From contig NC_087081.1 of the NCBI RefSeq assembly GCF_026151205.1, forward strand, positions 374,001 to 434,000: DNA of 60,000 nt, read 5' to 3'. Made by a program: the position numbers and the translations under genes. Below, piece by piece: positions 59,946-60,000 of the stretch. The stretch is from Bolinopsis microptera. Its lineage: Eukaryota; Ctenophora; Tentaculata; Lobata; Bolinopsidae. Numbering within the stretch: position 1 is the stretch's first letter; the number at the start of each line of letters is the position of its first letter. Under the pieces are notes generated by a model that saw only the letters and a program-made list of their open reading frames with translations, was not told the DNA's origin and searched no databases.

Positions 59946-60000
59946 CCCAGAACTTGATGGTATCAGGGTTCTTGAAGTTCTGAGTAATGAAATTTAGTTT

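Overview
The window comes from an animal nuclear genome, probably an invertebrate. The evidence is spliced genes with consensus GT..AG introns of roughly 130-900 bp, TTAGGG-type repeats, many non-LTR (LINE) retrotransposons and large microsatellite tracts. I cannot name the species. A cnidarian or another early-branching marine lineage would fit a PRDM9-like gene family beside CR1/RTE-like LINEs, but this is inference. There is no operon, rRNA, tRNA or CRISPR array.

Layout. (1) 1-3.5 kb: the 5' part of a minus-strand LINE (LINE-A), with a complete ORF1 and an ORF2 that stays open off the left edge. (2) 3.5-13.7 kb: a head-to-tail array of PRDM9-like genes, with a KRAB-like start, zinc knuckle, PR/SET domain and C2H2 array. 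Two copies are complete (8 exons each, about 1000 aa). A third, leftmost copy survives only as its last two exons and abuts LINE-A. (3) 14.4-21.8 kb: an RTE-like LINE broken by a frameshift, then a CR1-like LINE between two (CCCT)n tracts that itself carries a hAT-like insertion. (4) 22.9-27.0 kb: a TTAA-flanked element with inverted ends whose interior is mostly a 2.9-kb pyrimidine-rich array. (5) 27-30.6 kb: weak exon candidates, LINE scraps, interstitial telomere repeats and a long inverted repeat. (6) 30.6-43.2 kb: two near-complete minus-strand LINEs, LINE-B and LINE-C. (7) 45-52.5 kb: the first six exons of a host gene resembling the neurobeachin/BEACH family. Its 6-kb second intron is packed with satellites, and its sixth exon runs into a LINE fragment. 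(8) 52.5-60 kb: mostly non-coding, ending in a ~340-bp satellite.

Most notable. All three complete LINE ORF1 proteins carry an AlkB-type 2-oxoglutarate/Fe(II) dioxygenase signature (HxD...H...Rx5R) directly followed by an SGNH-hydrolase domain. Esterase and PHD domains in CR1-like ORF1 are known; the AlkB fusion is not one I recall as described. It recurs in two visibly different LINE families, which argues for selected function, perhaps removal of alkyl marks from element RNA or DNA. The tandem PRDM9-like genes differ mainly at zinc-finger DNA-contact positions, the hallmark of PRDM9 evolution. The BEACH-like intron contains an 18-unit satellite in which nearly every unit carries a GTCACGTGAC-type E-box.
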